Origin: Orientallactaga sibirica
Lineage: Eukaryota; Chordata; Mammalia; Rodentia; Dipodidae
Reading direction: 5' to 3'
DNA length: 64,000 bases
NCBI GenBank assembly: GCA_036365145.1
Contig: JAEOAD010002231.1
Span: 868,001 to 932,000 of the forward strand
Shown here: piece by piece, positions 47,236-58,020 of the stretch
How the letters are laid out: each line of letters starts with the position of its first letter
Position numbering within the stretch: position 1 is the first letter of the stretch
Program-made: the position numbers and the translations under genes
The notes under the pieces: generated by a model
Told to the model about the DNA's origin: nothing
Databases searched by the model: none
Seen by the model: the letters and a program-made list of their open reading frames with translations, nothing else

Positions 47236-47930
47236 TTTTATTTATTTACTTTTTAAAGATTTATTTACTTATTAGAGACAGAGAGGGAGAGAGAGAGGAA
47301 AAAAAAAAGAGAGAGAGAGTGAGAATAAGTGTAGCGAGTTCCAGACCAGAAATGAAAAGAAGACTATCCGAATAAATTTTAAAAAAGAGAGTCTTTATTC
47401 AGGCTGGCTGGCGACTGTCTGTCCACAGCTGGATAGTGAGGAAGAGAACAGCCTATCTCTACAGTGAGTTTTTAAAGGCAAAACTACATTCCTGCTCTTC
47501 ACTCTTCAGTCATCCCCCTTCCCCTAATTAATTTTGCAAAGCATGCAAACATGGTTTACAAAAGCAGAATTTGGTGGTCAGCACAAAGCAAGCACCACAA
47601 TAAGGGTGAGATCAAACACATGATGTCAGTATATAGCGTGTACTGGGGACTAGATTGCTTTAACTTTAGGGAAAGACTATTCAGTTATCTTAGCTACTGT
47701 TTTATGTTAATCTTTGTTCTCCTATAGCTCCTGGAGAATGTCAAGATGGCTTCCCTGAGGTCTGTTGAGGTTGTTTCATTGGCACTCCAGGGCCTCTAGC
47801 CACTGCAAACAAACTCCAGATACATGTGCCACCATGTTCATCTGGTTTATGTGCGACCTGGAGAATCGAACATGGATCCTTAGGCTTCATAGGCAAGTGC
47901 TTTAACAGCTAAGCCATCTCTTCAGCCTCA
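47236..47930 (-). mobile_element. tRNA-derived SINE split by an LTR-like unit
   Basis: The tail and GA tract (47236-47329) end at GAGAATAAG. The body resumes at about 47781 with GGCACTCCAGGGCCTCTAGC and ends with CAGCTAAGCCATCTCTTCAG. Confidence 0.9.
47330..47778 (-). mobile_element. LTR-like insertion in a SINE
   Basis: It runs TGTAGCGAGTTCC... to ...TTGTTTCA, so TG...CA on both strands. The minus strand has AATAAA (complement near 47392) followed by an R/U5-like end. The exact target duplication could not be settled, so the last few bases at each end are uncertain. Confidence 0.65.
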
Positions 47931-48202
47931 GCCCAATCCTTTTATGTTATGGGATAAAGAAATTGGAAGATTTTCATTACAGAATTTTTGCACTTTGTTC
48001 CATAACTGGGCTCCATAATCTGCAGTGCACCATGAAGTCCTGTGTTTTATTAATCTGCTTTGCTACTTGTGAATAACTTGATGACATTACTTGCATTAGA
48101 TTTTATGCATTGAAAGGATGAATTACTTCAATGTAAACATTTGAAACAGATCATGCTTTGGGGATTTTGTTTTGCAATGTTTTCACTTTAAATGTATTAT
48201 GT
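47931..48202. other. Unassigned stretch
   Basis: No repeat or coding signal recognised. Confidence 0.4.
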
Positions 48203-48500
48203 GCTAGGAAGATGGTTCAGTGGTTAAGCACACTTGCTTAATAACCATAAGCAGAGGGTTGAGAGAACCTAAGATCATCTGAATTTGATTGCCCAGCACT
48301 TAAGTGAACAGCTGGCTATGGCTATGCATGCTTATAACCTGCAGGGGGGTCCCAATAACTGTAGCTTTGGGTTCAAAGACTGCCTCAGAGAAGTACAAAG
48401 ATATGTGATAGAGGAGGACATCTGACAGTCTCCACACATCTCCACACATGCCACACTCCATGCATACTACAGATACCCAAACACAACAAAACAAGTAAAA
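48203..48500 (+). mobile_element. B2-like SINE of a different lineage
   Basis: TGCTAGGAAGATGGTTCAGTGGTTAAGCAC head and B-box-like GAATTTGATTGCCC. The body (GAGGAGGACATCTGACAGTC, then CA-rich) is unlike the common SINE and its long variant. The family name is tentative. Confidence 0.6.
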
Positions 48501-48654
48501 TCACCACCACAGCAGCAAAAGAAACCTTGTCTCTATCAAGATGGAAGGAGAGGACCAATGCCCAGAGGCTGTCCTCTAACCTCCTCAAGTGTGCTATGGC
48601 ACATGTGTCCCCCCTGCATGAAATGCTGTGGCTCTCAGTGAGCTCTGCTGGACC

Positions 48655-48868
48655 ACATTCTTATTGATTTATTTGAAACAGAGAGTGGGGAGAGAGAGAG
48701 AGAGAGTGGAGAGAGTGAGAATGGGCGCACCAGGCACTGCATACAAACTCCAGATGCATGCGCCTCCATGTGCATCTGGCTTACGTGGGTCCTGGGGAAT
48801 TGAGCCTTGAACTGGGGTCCTTAGGCTTCATTGGCAAGAGCTTAACCACTAAGCCATCTCTCCAGGCC
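48655..48868 (-). mobile_element. tRNA-derived SINE
   Basis: TTATTGATTTATTTGAAACA tail, GGGCGCACCAGGCACTGCAT, end CACTAAGCCATCTCTCCAGG. Confidence 0.93.
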
Positions 48869-48877
48869 CTCTTCTTT

Positions 48878-49095
48878 TAAAAATATTTTATTTTTTATTT
48901 GTTTGAAAGAGAGAAAGAGGCAAAAAGAGGAAGAGAGAGGATGGGCACGCTAGGGTATTCAGCTGCTGCAAATGAACTCCAAATGCACGTGCCAATTTGT
49001 GCACCTGGCTTACGTGGGTCCTGGGGAATTATTGAACCTGGTTCCTTTGGCTTTGCAGGCAGGCACCTTAACCACTAAGCCATCTCTCCAGCTCT
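48878..49095 (-). mobile_element. tRNA-derived SINE
   Basis: AAATATTTTATTTTTTATTT tail, end CACTAAGCCATCTCTCCAGC. Same orientation as the previous copy. Confidence 0.93.
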
Positions 49096-49189
49096 GCACC
49101 ACTTAAGAAAGTGGTAAAGAATTAAACGTTCCTGGGCTGTGAGATGAACACATGGCTGGTGGGAGAGAATGAATGAATGCAATAAGCTT

Positions 49190-49362
49190 TATTTTTTTTT
49201 TTTTTTTTTTTTTTTTTGGTTTTTCAAGGTAGGGTTTCACTCTGGCCCAGGCTGACCTGGAATTCACTATGTCGTCTCAGGGTGGCCTCGAACTCACGGC
49301 GATCCTCCTACCTCTGCCTCCCGAGTGCTGGGATTAAAGGTGTGCGCCACCATGCCCGGCTA
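49190..49362 (-). mobile_element. B1 SINE
   Basis: Poly(T) tail, GGTTTTTCAAGGTAGGGTTT to GCGCCACCATGCCCGGC. AATAAGCTTTAT lies on both sides as target duplication. Confidence 0.95.
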
Positions 49363-50052
49363 ACAATAAGCTTTATTGTATGGGAATCAGAATTATAGTG
49401 AAGGAAGATAGGAGAAAGCTAGCTTTTTTAAAGGCAGTCTCAGGGATTGAGGCTCAAAGGGAACCATGAGATGCCACCCCAAAATTGGAACTCATCTCTG
49501 ATCTACACTGACCTACAGTGGCCCCTGCTGCCCAGTCTAGCATTACCTAGACAGAGGGACAGACTAAATTCACCAAGCAATCGTGTCTTCCCCTTGTCTA
49601 TGAAGGGTTCTCTCTTCTTCCTGTCTGGAACTCTGAAACTTCACCTTGCTAGCTCTGCTATTTCTCTGCAGCCTGTCCATACCCATACCTCTGTTTGCTA
49701 GGGCCACAAGGATACCCTTGAGTCTGGCTTCCCGTGTGGGGCAGGGAAGAACGTAAGACTGACTGTTTCTTGGTTTGGATGGCTTTTCTGCTTGTTTCTG
49801 CTTTACAGTTTGGAGTAACTGCTCTCTTTGATTACATGCATGATTTTCCTCTAGTTTCTGAATCTACCATATGCGGGTTCTTCCCATTTCCCCACATAAG
49901 CTCCTAGATTCTACATGCCAGCAGCTTTACTCTAATTTCTCTATAAAAGCATCAGTTTCTCTTAAATCCACATGCTTGCAGGTCAAGTCCCCCTGCAAAA
50001 AAAACCCTCAATTTCTTTCTAAAATATTTTATTTATTTATTATTATTATTAT

Positions 50053-50205
50053 TTGTTGTTGTTTTTCAAGGTAAGGTCCTACTGTAGCCCAGGCTGACCT
50101 GGAATTCACTCTGTATTCTCAGGGTGCCCTTGAACTTATAGAAATCCTCCTACCTCTGCCTCCTGAGTGCTGTGATTAAAGGACTGTGCCACCATGCCCA
50201 GCTCT
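50053..50205 (-). mobile_element. B1 SINE
   Basis: (ATT)n tail, TTTTTCAAGGTAAGGTCCTA to GTGCCACCATGCCCAGC. Confidence 0.93.
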
Positions 50206-50209
50206 GATT

Positions 50210-50452
50210 AAAATATTTTACTTTTATTTATTTGAGAAAGAGCAAAAGGTAAGGGGGAGAGAGGGAGATAGATGGGGGTGGGGGTGGGGTGGAGAATGGG
50301 TGCACCAGGTCATCCAGACACTGCAAATGAACTCTAGATGCATATACTACTTTATACATCTGGCTTATATGGGTCCTGGGTGAATCAAACCCAGGGTGGA
50401 TCCTTTGGCTTTGCAGGCAAGTGCTTTAATTACTAAGCCATCTCTCTAGCCC
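50210..50452 (-). mobile_element. tRNA-derived SINE
   Basis: AAAATATTTTACTTTTATTT tail, G-rich tract, end TACTAAGCCATCTCTCTAGC. Confidence 0.92.
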
Positions 50453-50690
50453 TAACCTCAATTTCTCGTAATGAACCTTATAAACTATGCAGTGCATGAG
50501 AGCATGTTTCCTAAGCCCCACAATTTGTGATTTTTCTCTTAATAAATTTAATATTGATAAAATATTGATAAATTTAATAAAATTTAATATTCAAAATTTA
50601 TCCTTTTGAGTTTATCTTTATCAATTCTTTGTTAAATGTATGACAGAACCCACAATTTGGGGTTCATACATTGGGGAACACCTCCTGAAC

Positions 50691-51146
50691 CCCAAAACCC
50701 TGCATCATTATCAAAAACAGAAACACAAGCTTGCTTAATCACAAACAAGAACAACACCCAATTGAGAAGGGATGGGAACCCCCTGAGTGGTGATTCAACT
50801 AAAGGCTGAATTCCGGGAGTTTAATTATGTTGGGGATGTCTCTACCTAAAGTGTCCTAAACTGGTTGATTGTCTAATGGAGAATTCTTTAATAGTAACTG
50901 AAAATCTTTTGTGTTGCGGAGGAAACAAGGAAAACCAGGCAGGCTGATTGCAGAAGCAGTCATTAGTAACTGCCAACAGCAATGTTTCTGGCTGAACTCC
51001 CAGAGCCTTGGACTCCCAGAGCCCCAACTGTCCTATCCCCAGTCAGTCATGCAGTTTCTTAGTCTCCAAGCCAGCCATACCACTCCCAGAAGTGGGGAAT
51101 TTTCTCTCATCCCCCCTATGCAAATCATACACAAATAATAATTTTT
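50691..51146. other. Unassigned stretch
   Basis: No repeat or coding signal recognised. Confidence 0.4.
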
Positions 51147-51309
51147 TTTTTTTTTTTTTTTTTTTGGTTTTTCGAGGTAGGGTCTTGTTCTAGTGCAGGC
51201 TGACTTGGAATTCACTCTGTAGTCTCAGCGTGGCCTTGAACTCATAGTGATCCTCCTACCTCTGCCTCCCAAGTATTGGGATTAAAGGCGTGCACCATCA
51301 TGCCCAGCT
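51147..51309 (-). mobile_element. B1 SINE
   Basis: Poly(T), GGTTTTTCGAGGTAGGGTCT to GCACCATCATGCCCAGC. Confidence 0.95.
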
Positions 51310-51317
51310 AAAATAAA

Positions 51318-51465
51318 TTATTTTTTTGAAATAGGGTCTCACTTTAGCCCAGGCTGACCTGGAACTCACTCTATAAGGCTGGCCTTGAACACATAGCATT
51401 CCCCCTACCTCAGGCTCCTGAGTGCTAGGATTAAAGAAAGGAGTACACCATCATACCCAGCCAAT
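51318..51465 (-). mobile_element. B1 SINE, diverged
   Basis: TTTTTTTGAAATAGGGTCTC to CACCATCATACCCAGCC. Confidence 0.9.
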
Positions 51466-52274
51466 TAAAAAAAAAAAAAATCACACTGGGAGGCTTAATC
51501 CAAGTGTCAGGAGAAGCTTAAGTTTTTCTCAGTCTCTGGGACCCTGATAGACACCACTGTTCTCAGCACCTCTGCTGCTGGGTGGGGTAGGGGAGTGGTT
51601 CTGACTCACTGTTGACCCCTTCTTTAAATGTGCTACTGCCCCTTTAATTGCTTTGTCTGCTTGAGCTGGAATGTAGAGATAATTTTTTTGGTACAAAGGG
51701 TTAAAATATCAGAGCATTTTAACATTCTAAATTTTAGAAATAGGAATTCGAGAACAAATTAGACTTTTCTAATAGAAATATTTCTGAGCCTAAAGCCCTA
51801 AAGGGGAGTAAGAAAACCAATTAACTTTAATTTAAATAATCATGTCTTAAGTAGCAAATGAACCAAGTTCTATTGTTAGAGAACAACTGTATTAAATCCC
51901 CCAAAGGTTAGCTTCAAAATGGCATTTAGTGCAGTGGTTTCATCTCTTATTAATGAAATAAGTTTCTGTTGGTCACTATAACCTCTGATTGTTGTCTCGC
52001 TGGCATGGTTAAGGAGAGGAGAAGAGGGGGATGGTTGAAGCATTAAGAAAAACATAGTTACAGTAAACTCCAATGGATGTTCCTATTGTTAATAACTTGT
52101 TTTCAAAGTAACAAACAAAATAGCTATTAATTTTATTTCTGGGGAAAAATAATTTAAGAAAACATGAGAAAAGCTTATTTTCATATTCTAAAATCTGCAT
52201 ATGTAGACATGATTGTTGTTTGTACTTGCTATTTAAAAATCATATACTTATGATAAATGAGATCATGTGGCAAT
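51466..52274. other. Unassigned stretch
   Basis: No repeat or coding signal recognised. Confidence 0.45.
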
Positions 52275-52482
52275 TTTTATTTTTAATTTTTTGTTATTTA
52301 TTTATTTGGGAGAGCGAGAATGGGTACACCAGGGCCTCTAGCCACTACAAACCAACTCCAGACACACATGTTACCTTGTGCCTCTGGCTTTACAAGGGTA
52401 CTGGGGAATCGGATCCTGGGCCTTAGGCTTCGTAGGCAAGTGTCTTAACCAATAATCTGTCTCTCCATCCCAATATTGCTAT
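52275..52482 (-). mobile_element. tRNA-derived SINE
   Basis: TTATTTATTTATTTGGGAGA tail, end ACCAATAATCTGTCTCTCC. Confidence 0.9.
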
Positions 52483-52619
52483 TTTAGATACAAACATACC
52501 ATAAATCCTGAATTTATTTATGGGCATGTTTGAATTTCTAAATCATCAAAAATATATATAACAAGATCTGTATTATTAAGAAATATAAAAGGTGTGTACT
52601 AAACTCTGAGAGTGGAAAT

Positions 52620-52718
52620 ATATTTTATTTATTTTTACATATTTTATCTTATTTATTTATTAGAGAGAGAAAAACAGGCAGATTGTTTATTTGAGAGAGA
52701 GGGAGAAAGAAAGAGGCA

Positions 52719-52766
<48 letters not shown>

Positions 52767-52928
52767 GAAGTGATATTGAGAATGGGCATGGCAGAGCCTT
52801 TTGCCACTGCAAATGAATTCCAGATACATGTGCCACCTTGTGTATTTGGCTTACTGGGTAGGGGGAATTGAACCTGGATCCTTAGGCTTCATAGGCAAGG
52901 GCCTTAGCTAAGCCATCTCTCTAGGCCC
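52620..52928 (-). mobile_element. tRNA-derived SINE with expanded GA tract
   Basis: ATTTTATTTATTTTTACATA tail, a (GA)n run at about 52722-52757, GGGCATGGCAGAGCCTTTTG, end AGCTAAGCCATCTCTCTAGG. The tail region may hold a second SINE tail. Confidence 0.88.
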
Positions 52929-52939
52929 ATTTTGTGTTT

Positions 52940-52953
52940 TTTTGTTTGTTTGT

Positions 52954-52996
<43 letters not shown>

Positions 52997-53118
52997 TGAG
53001 CAACAGACAGAAAGAGGCAGATAGACAGAGAGAGAATGGGCGCACCAGGGCCTCCAGCCACTGCAAACGAATTCCAGATGCATGTGCCACTTTATGCTAA
53101 GCCATCTCTCCAGCCCCC
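52940..53118 (-). mobile_element. tRNA-derived SINE, internally deleted
   Basis: (TTTA)n tail, GGGCGCACCAGGGCCTCCAG, then GCCACTTTATG joined directly to CTAAGCCATCTCTCCAGCCC. The B-box half is missing. Confidence 0.9.
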
Positions 53119-53124
53119 ATTTTG

Positions 53125-53455
53125 TGTTTTTTGAGGCAGGTTATCACACTAGCCCAGGCTGACCTGGAACTCACATCAATCCTCCTACCTCTGTCTTTTT
53201 TTTTTCTCACTTTTTAAAAAAAAAAAAAATAGAAGTTGGGGAGTAGGGAGGGAGGGAGGAGGGCATTCCAGGGCTTCTTGCCACTCCAGATATATGTGGC
53301 ACTTTATGCATCTGGCTTTATATGGGCTCTAGGAAATCAAACCTTGGTCCATAGGTTTTGTTAACAAGCGCCTTTAACTGCGGAGCCATCTCCTCAGCCC
53401 TACCTCTGTCTTTTGAATGCTGGGATTAAAGGTATGATCCACCACAACTGGCTTT
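53125..53455 (-). mobile_element. B1 SINE split by a tRNA SINE
   Basis: The B1 runs TTTTTTGAGGCAGGTTATCA to CCTACCTCTGTCTTTT and resumes at 53400 as CCTACCTCTGTCTTTTGAAT to the head complement. The repeat CCTACCTCTGTCTTTT is the target duplication of the inner element. Confidence 0.92.
53205..53399 (-). mobile_element. tRNA-derived SINE inside a B1
   Basis: Poly(A/T) start, GGGCATTCCAGGGCTTCTTG, end GCGGAGCCATCTCCTCAGCC. Confidence 0.9.
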
Positions 53456-53478
53456 GGAAATTTATTTTACATAAATTA

Positions 53479-53752
53479 TTATTTTTATTTATTTTTTATT
53501 GACAACTTCCTTAATTGTAGACAATATCCCATAGTACTTCCCTCCCTCACCCCATATCCCCCTTTGAAACTCCACTGTCCATCATATCCCTTCCCCCTCT
53601 TAATAAGTCTCTCTTTTAATTTAGATGTCATCATCTTTTCCTCCTGTTATGATGGTCTTGTGTAGGTAGTGTCAGGCACTGCGAGGTCATGGATATCCAG
53701 GCCATTTTGTGTCTGGGGGAGCATTGTAAAGAGTCCCACCCTTCCTTTGGCT
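53479..53752 (-). mobile_element. LINE-1 3' end with 15-bp target duplication
   Basis: TTTTTTATTGACAACTTCCT ... GATGTCATCATCTTTTCCTC ... CACCCTTCCTTTGG is the complement of the L1 3' terminus. ATTTTACATAAATTA flanks it at 53464-53478 and 53753-53767. Confidence 0.93.
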
Positions 53753-53767
53753 ATTTTACATAAATTA

Positions 53768-54175
53768 ATGTGTAGAGATAACATACATTTAGCTAGAAGC
53801 CAGATCATGGAAGGCTTTAAAATCTCTGCTCAATGACTTAAACTCTGTCTTTCTCATGCCATTTATTTTACTTTCTTCCTGTTCAAGTGCTGTCTTTATG
53901 ACATTCAGAGAGGAAGTTAACATCAGAGATTGTCTTTTTATCTACTACATTGACCAAGATTGTGTAGGGACAATGATCCTGTGTCATGGATATCTCATGA
54001 GAATCAAAATTAAAGGCTGGACTGAGGGTGACACATGTGGACATGCAATAAATATTTGTCTTAGCATTATTTTCTGGAAAAAGAACATTCCTTTCTGCTC
54101 TCCTTGATTGATGGTTTGCACACCAATGTCACATTAGGTCACTTACTAATGTTTGTATGTTCTTGAGAGAACATC
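53768..54175. other. Unassigned stretch
   Basis: No repeat firmly recognised. The 83-codon plus frame at 53856 has no recognisable domain. Confidence 0.4.
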
Positions 54176-54179
54176 TTCA

Positions 54180-54355
54180 TTTTCTTTCTTTTTTTTTCTT
54201 TTTTCTTTTTCATTTTTTTGAGGTAGGGTCTCACTCTGGCCCAGGCTGACCTGAAATTAACTATGTAGTCTCAGGGTGGCCTTGAACTAATGGTGATCCT
54301 CCTACCTCTGCCTCCTGAGTGCTGGGATTAAAGGCTTGCGCCAACACCTGGCTTA
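54180..54355 (-). mobile_element. B1 SINE
   Basis: T-rich tail, TTTTTGAGGTAGGGTCTCAC to GCGCCAACACCTGGC. Confidence 0.94.
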
Positions 54356-54377
54356 ATGTCTTCATTTTCCTGTGACT

Positions 54378-54543
54378 TTTTTTTTTTTTTTTTTTTTTTT
54401 GGTTTTGTGAGGTAGGGTCACACTAGTCCAGGCTGACCTGGAATTCACTATGTAGTCTTAGGGTGTCCTTGAACTCATGGCTGATCCTCCTACCTCTGCC
54501 TCCCCAGTGCTGGGATTAAAGGTGTGCACTACCATGCCCGGCT
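54378..54543 (-). mobile_element. B1 SINE
   Basis: Poly(T), GGTTTTGTGAGGTAGGGTCA to GCACTACCATGCCCGGC. TTCCTGTGAC is repeated on both sides as target duplication. Confidence 0.94.
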
Positions 54544-54599
54544 TCCTGTGACATTTTTGAGAAGTCTAAAGAAACCACTGTGATATCCTAAGGACTCAT

Positions 54600-55960
54600 C
54601 TTACTACCTTAGAGATACTTGCTCAACCATATTTATTGCCATTCTATTCACAATAGCTAGGAAATGGAACCAGCCTAGATGTCCCTCTACTGATGACTGG
54701 ATAATGAAGATGTGACACATTTATACAATGGAGTTCTACTCAGCTGTAAAGAAAAATGAAGTTATGAAATTTGCTGGAAAATGGATGGATCTGTAAAGGA
54801 TTATACTTAGTGAGGTAACCCAGGCCCAGAAAGCCAAACATCACATGTTCTGTCTCATATGTGGATCCTAGCTACAAACGGTTGGACTTCTATGTGAGTA
54901 GGAATAAAACTCTGTAGCAGAAGCCAGTAAGAAAGAGGATAAAAAGGGACTAGAAAGGCAGGGGGGACTTAATAGGAAGGTATTGTATATATGTAAGTAG
55001 AAGAACAGATTAATGGGAGTGAAAAGGCTTAAGTGAGGTCAGAGGAAGAGATTGAGTAAAGGAAAGGTGGAGGGAGGGCTAATCAAAATCTAAGAGGATA
55101 AAAATAAGTCATATGGAAACCTGCTTTTTTGGAATGGAACACTCAGAAGCCATAGATTGTTACTAGAAAAATTTTCAGTTCTAGGGATGGGATACCTTAC
55201 AGTGAGTTTTTGGCCAGGGAGGTCACAGATACCCCCAAAACATTATAGGCCATTGCTGAGACCCTTGGTTCCCTACCAGGAATAGATGGTAAGAAAAAAC
55301 ACCAGTGAAGATACTTAACAGTGGGCACTGCAAGCTTTAAATTTGGCCAGCCAGGCCAATTGAGCCAATGGATGAAATAGTGGCATGTCTGTTATGGGGG
55401 TAACCAATCACTCTCTAATTGGACTGGAGGCCTGCTCCATGGGAGGGAATACATCCCTGATACTGAAAACCTACAACAGGGGTAGTCATGAGCCCTAGGG
55501 GTGTAACGTCTGCTGGTGTCTGGCTAAATGTATATACTATGATCACCAAACTAGCCAGTAAGCACTTCTCTTAATGTCCATACCCATATATTAATGCTAC
55601 TCTCAGCACTGAAACATCTCTAACACATCTTCCAAGGCTCAAGGTCCATTGTGGAAGAGGTGGAGGAAAGAATGTAAGAGCCAAACGAAGGTTAGGACTC
55701 CTTACAACATGCTCCTCCAAACACCAAATGGCCTGGATATTCATGACCTCGTAGTGCCTGAAACAACCTACACAAGACCATCATAATAGGAGGAAAAGAT
55801 GATGACGTCAAAATCAAAAGAGAGACTGATTGAGAGGGGGACAGGATATGATGGAGAGTGGAGTTTCAAAGGGGAAAGTGGGGGGGGGGAGGGAGGGAAG
55901 TACCATGGGATATTGTCTACAATTAAGGAAGTTGTCAATAAAAAATTAAAAAAAAATATA
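54600..55960 (+). mobile_element. LINE-1, 5'-truncated: ORF2 end plus complete 3'UTR
   Basis: Starts inside the C-terminal part of ORF2 (CATATTTATTGCCATTCTAT, GGATGGATCTGTAAAGG, ATATGTGGATCCTAG). It continues through the whole 3'UTR to GATATTGTCTACAATTAAGG and an A-rich tail. It is the key copy linking the window's 3'UTR fragments to L1. No protein is encoded. Confidence 0.93.
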
Positions 55961-56379
55961 TATATATATTTATATACCACTATAGAATTTATCAAAATGG
56001 AAAGTGGCATGGATTCACAGAAAACAGAAGCAAGAGTTTAAAGGTTGGTATATCAAAGCCTTGACTTTCTGAAGATTGATTTTTTTCCCCCTAGAAACAT
56101 AGACAGTATCTTTGGGGAATATTAAGACCTGCATTTACGTCCAATTATTTATGCAAATCAAGATAGCTGTTTTTATGGGAAAGACTTGGTAAAATGATGC
56201 TATAGAAAAATCTAGTACATTTCCACTATTCCTTGTTCAACAGCAATAGTATTTTGTAGCAAGAACAAAATAATTTTACAGGAATGTTCCTCCACCCCCC
56301 CACATTAAAAAGTACAAAATATTGTGTTTGTGTTGAAACTTTTTCTTCCTAAATGTCATAACCCCATAGTAAAGAGAAT
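55961..56379. other. Unassigned stretch
   Basis: AT-rich with no recognised repeat. It may be the left shoulder of the next element. Confidence 0.4.
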
Positions 56380-57255
56380 TAAAATCCTGTTATTTTAATT
56401 TACATCTAGCCACAAGATAAGTAAAGTTATCATTGAAATTCTAATTAAATGGGATGATTGACTAAGGTAGCACATCAAAGAAGAGAAGTGAATATGATAA
56501 GTCGAAGACTTATTAATTAGTCTGCGTGGAAAAAATTCCAGGGATGTCAAGCTGAGCCTGCTGCAAGGAGAAAAAAAGCAGACAAGAAAACGCTCGTTTC
56601 TTTGAAGTTAGGAACTGAGATAGTGATGGAGGTAATTGCGTCTGACTGGATCCAATAATGAAGTGCTGTAAATCAGACCTCCGAATCGAAGGAAAGATTC
56701 AAGTAACGAATGTGGCCGCCCCCCCGCTGCGAAGAAACAGAATGCAGAGCGCACTAATTGACCCAGCCTATTTCCCAGTAGTTTTCTGTTATTATTTATT
56801 AATTTTTAATTTCTGAATTATTTACGTCCTGGGAAATTATTCTTGACAGCCTGTTAGGCGTGCCAAAGTTAATGGAGGATGAAAGGATAGGTACCAGAAT
56901 TAGCAGGGATAGAGTCACAGGCTACTGGATTTAATGATTTTTGGAAAGAAAAATTGATTTCACACAGTGTGTCACTTTATTCTACTTTAGGGATACAGCA
57001 GCTATTTGATTAATTGAGGAATAACCGATTCAAAGTATATTTGAAGTGTAAATGAGTCACAGCACTCAGCTGTTTATTTTCCCCTTTCTGGAGATCTGAA
57101 TTTTCTTGAAGCCGAAGATGAAAAGACGACGACACACTCGCGTGCTCTGAGCACACACCTGTTTGATTCCTATTAAACTCGGAAGGGAAGACGCTCAGAA
57201 ACCCGAACGAAAGTATTTTCACCTTCTTTTCTAGCCATCTATTCCTACAATAAAT
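56380..57255. promoter_or_regulatory. Candidate conserved non-coding element
   Basis: About 850 bases with no recognisable SINE, L1 or LTR, which is unusual here. They contain homeobox-type cores (TTATTAATTAGTC at 56509-56521, GGTAATTGCG, CACTAATTGACC, TTGATTAATTG), two TCF/LEF-type motifs (ATCAAAG 56474-56480; CTTTGAAG 56600-56607) and scattered CpGs in non-coding AT-rich DNA. There is no long open frame other than antisense read-through from the CT repeat. The composition resembles developmental enhancers. Conservation itself cannot be tested from this sequence alone. Confidence 0.5.
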
Positions 57256-57269
57256 TCTCTCCTTTTTTA

Positions 57270-57368
57270 ATTTTTGATTTGTCTTTCTTCTTTCTTCTTT
57301 TTTCTTTTTCTTCCTCCCTCCCCCTTCCTTCCCTCCCTCCTTCCCTCCCCCTCCCTCCTTCCTTCCTT

Positions 57369-57409
<41 letters not shown>

Positions 57410-57420
57410 TTCTCTCTTTC

Positions 57421-57508
<88 letters not shown>

Positions 57509-57513
57509 TCGAG
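57270..57513. repeat. Polypyrimidine tract (TTTC/CTCT/TTCC)n
   Basis: Nearly pure C/T on the plus strand for over 200 bases, leading into a minus-strand B1. The 172- and 180-codon frames across it are low-complexity artefacts. Confidence 0.97.
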
Positions 57514-57694
57514 GTAGGGTCTCACTCTAGCCAAGGCTGCCCTGCAATTCACTATGTAGTCTCAGGGTGGCCTGGGACTCACCAAGATCCTGCTACCTCT
57601 GCCTCCCACAGGGTGGCCTGGGACTCACCAAGATCCTGCTACCTCTGCCTCCCAAGTGATGCGATTAAAGGTGTGCACCACCACACCTGGCCCT
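57514..57694 (-). mobile_element. B1 SINE with an internal tandem duplication
   Basis: GAGGTAGGGTCTCACTCTAG to GCACCACCACACCTGGC. A 46-base block starting CAGGGTGGCCTGGGACTC is present twice, at 57563-57608 and 57609-57654. Confidence 0.95.
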
Positions 57695-57765
57695 ATAGTA
57701 AATTCTTTCCTCCAGCCCAAGCACACAGCAGAAGTTGTAATGTGATTCCCTTAAACAACTTTTTC

Positions 57766-57917
57766 AGACTGGGGAGATGGCTCAGTGGTTAAAGGCACTT
57801 GTTTGCAAAGCCTATTGGCTTGGGTTCAATTCTCCAGCACCCATGTAAAGCCAGGCAAAAAGTGATGCATCATGTGTCTGGCATTTTTTTTTTTTTGCAG
57901 TGGCAAAGAGACCCTAG

Positions 57918-57979
<62 letters not shown>

Positions 57980-58020
57980 CATGCAGACAATCAAATAAAT
58001 AACTAAAAATAATTTTTAAA
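57766..58020 (+). mobile_element. tRNA-derived SINE containing a (CA)n run
   Basis: GACTGGGGAGATGGCTCAGT head, GGTTCAATTCTCC B box. The CT tract is replaced by (CA)n at 57922-57975; tail AAATAAATAACTAAAAAT. Confidence 0.92.

Larger units (their letters stand above)
49400..50690 (+). mobile_element. Possible old LTR carrying SINE inserts
   Basis: A TATA-like CTATAAAAGCATC (about 49940) and a polyA signal TTAATAAATTTAAT (about 50540) flank two SINEs. CCTCAATTTCT on either side of the SINE pair (about 50005 and 50455) shows the host sequence was continuous. The end CCTGAACCCCA resembles the LTR end near 8757. Start and family are unknown. Confidence 0.4.

Noticed and set aside
47330..47778. A firm target-site duplication for this LTR-like unit
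   Set aside because: The bases next to the TG...CA ends (ATAAG and TTGGC) do not match, so boundaries are left approximate.
57010..57792. Long open frames (172 and 180 codons) across the CT/GA tract
   Set aside because: They are low-complexity translations of a simple repeat on both strands, with no conserved residues.
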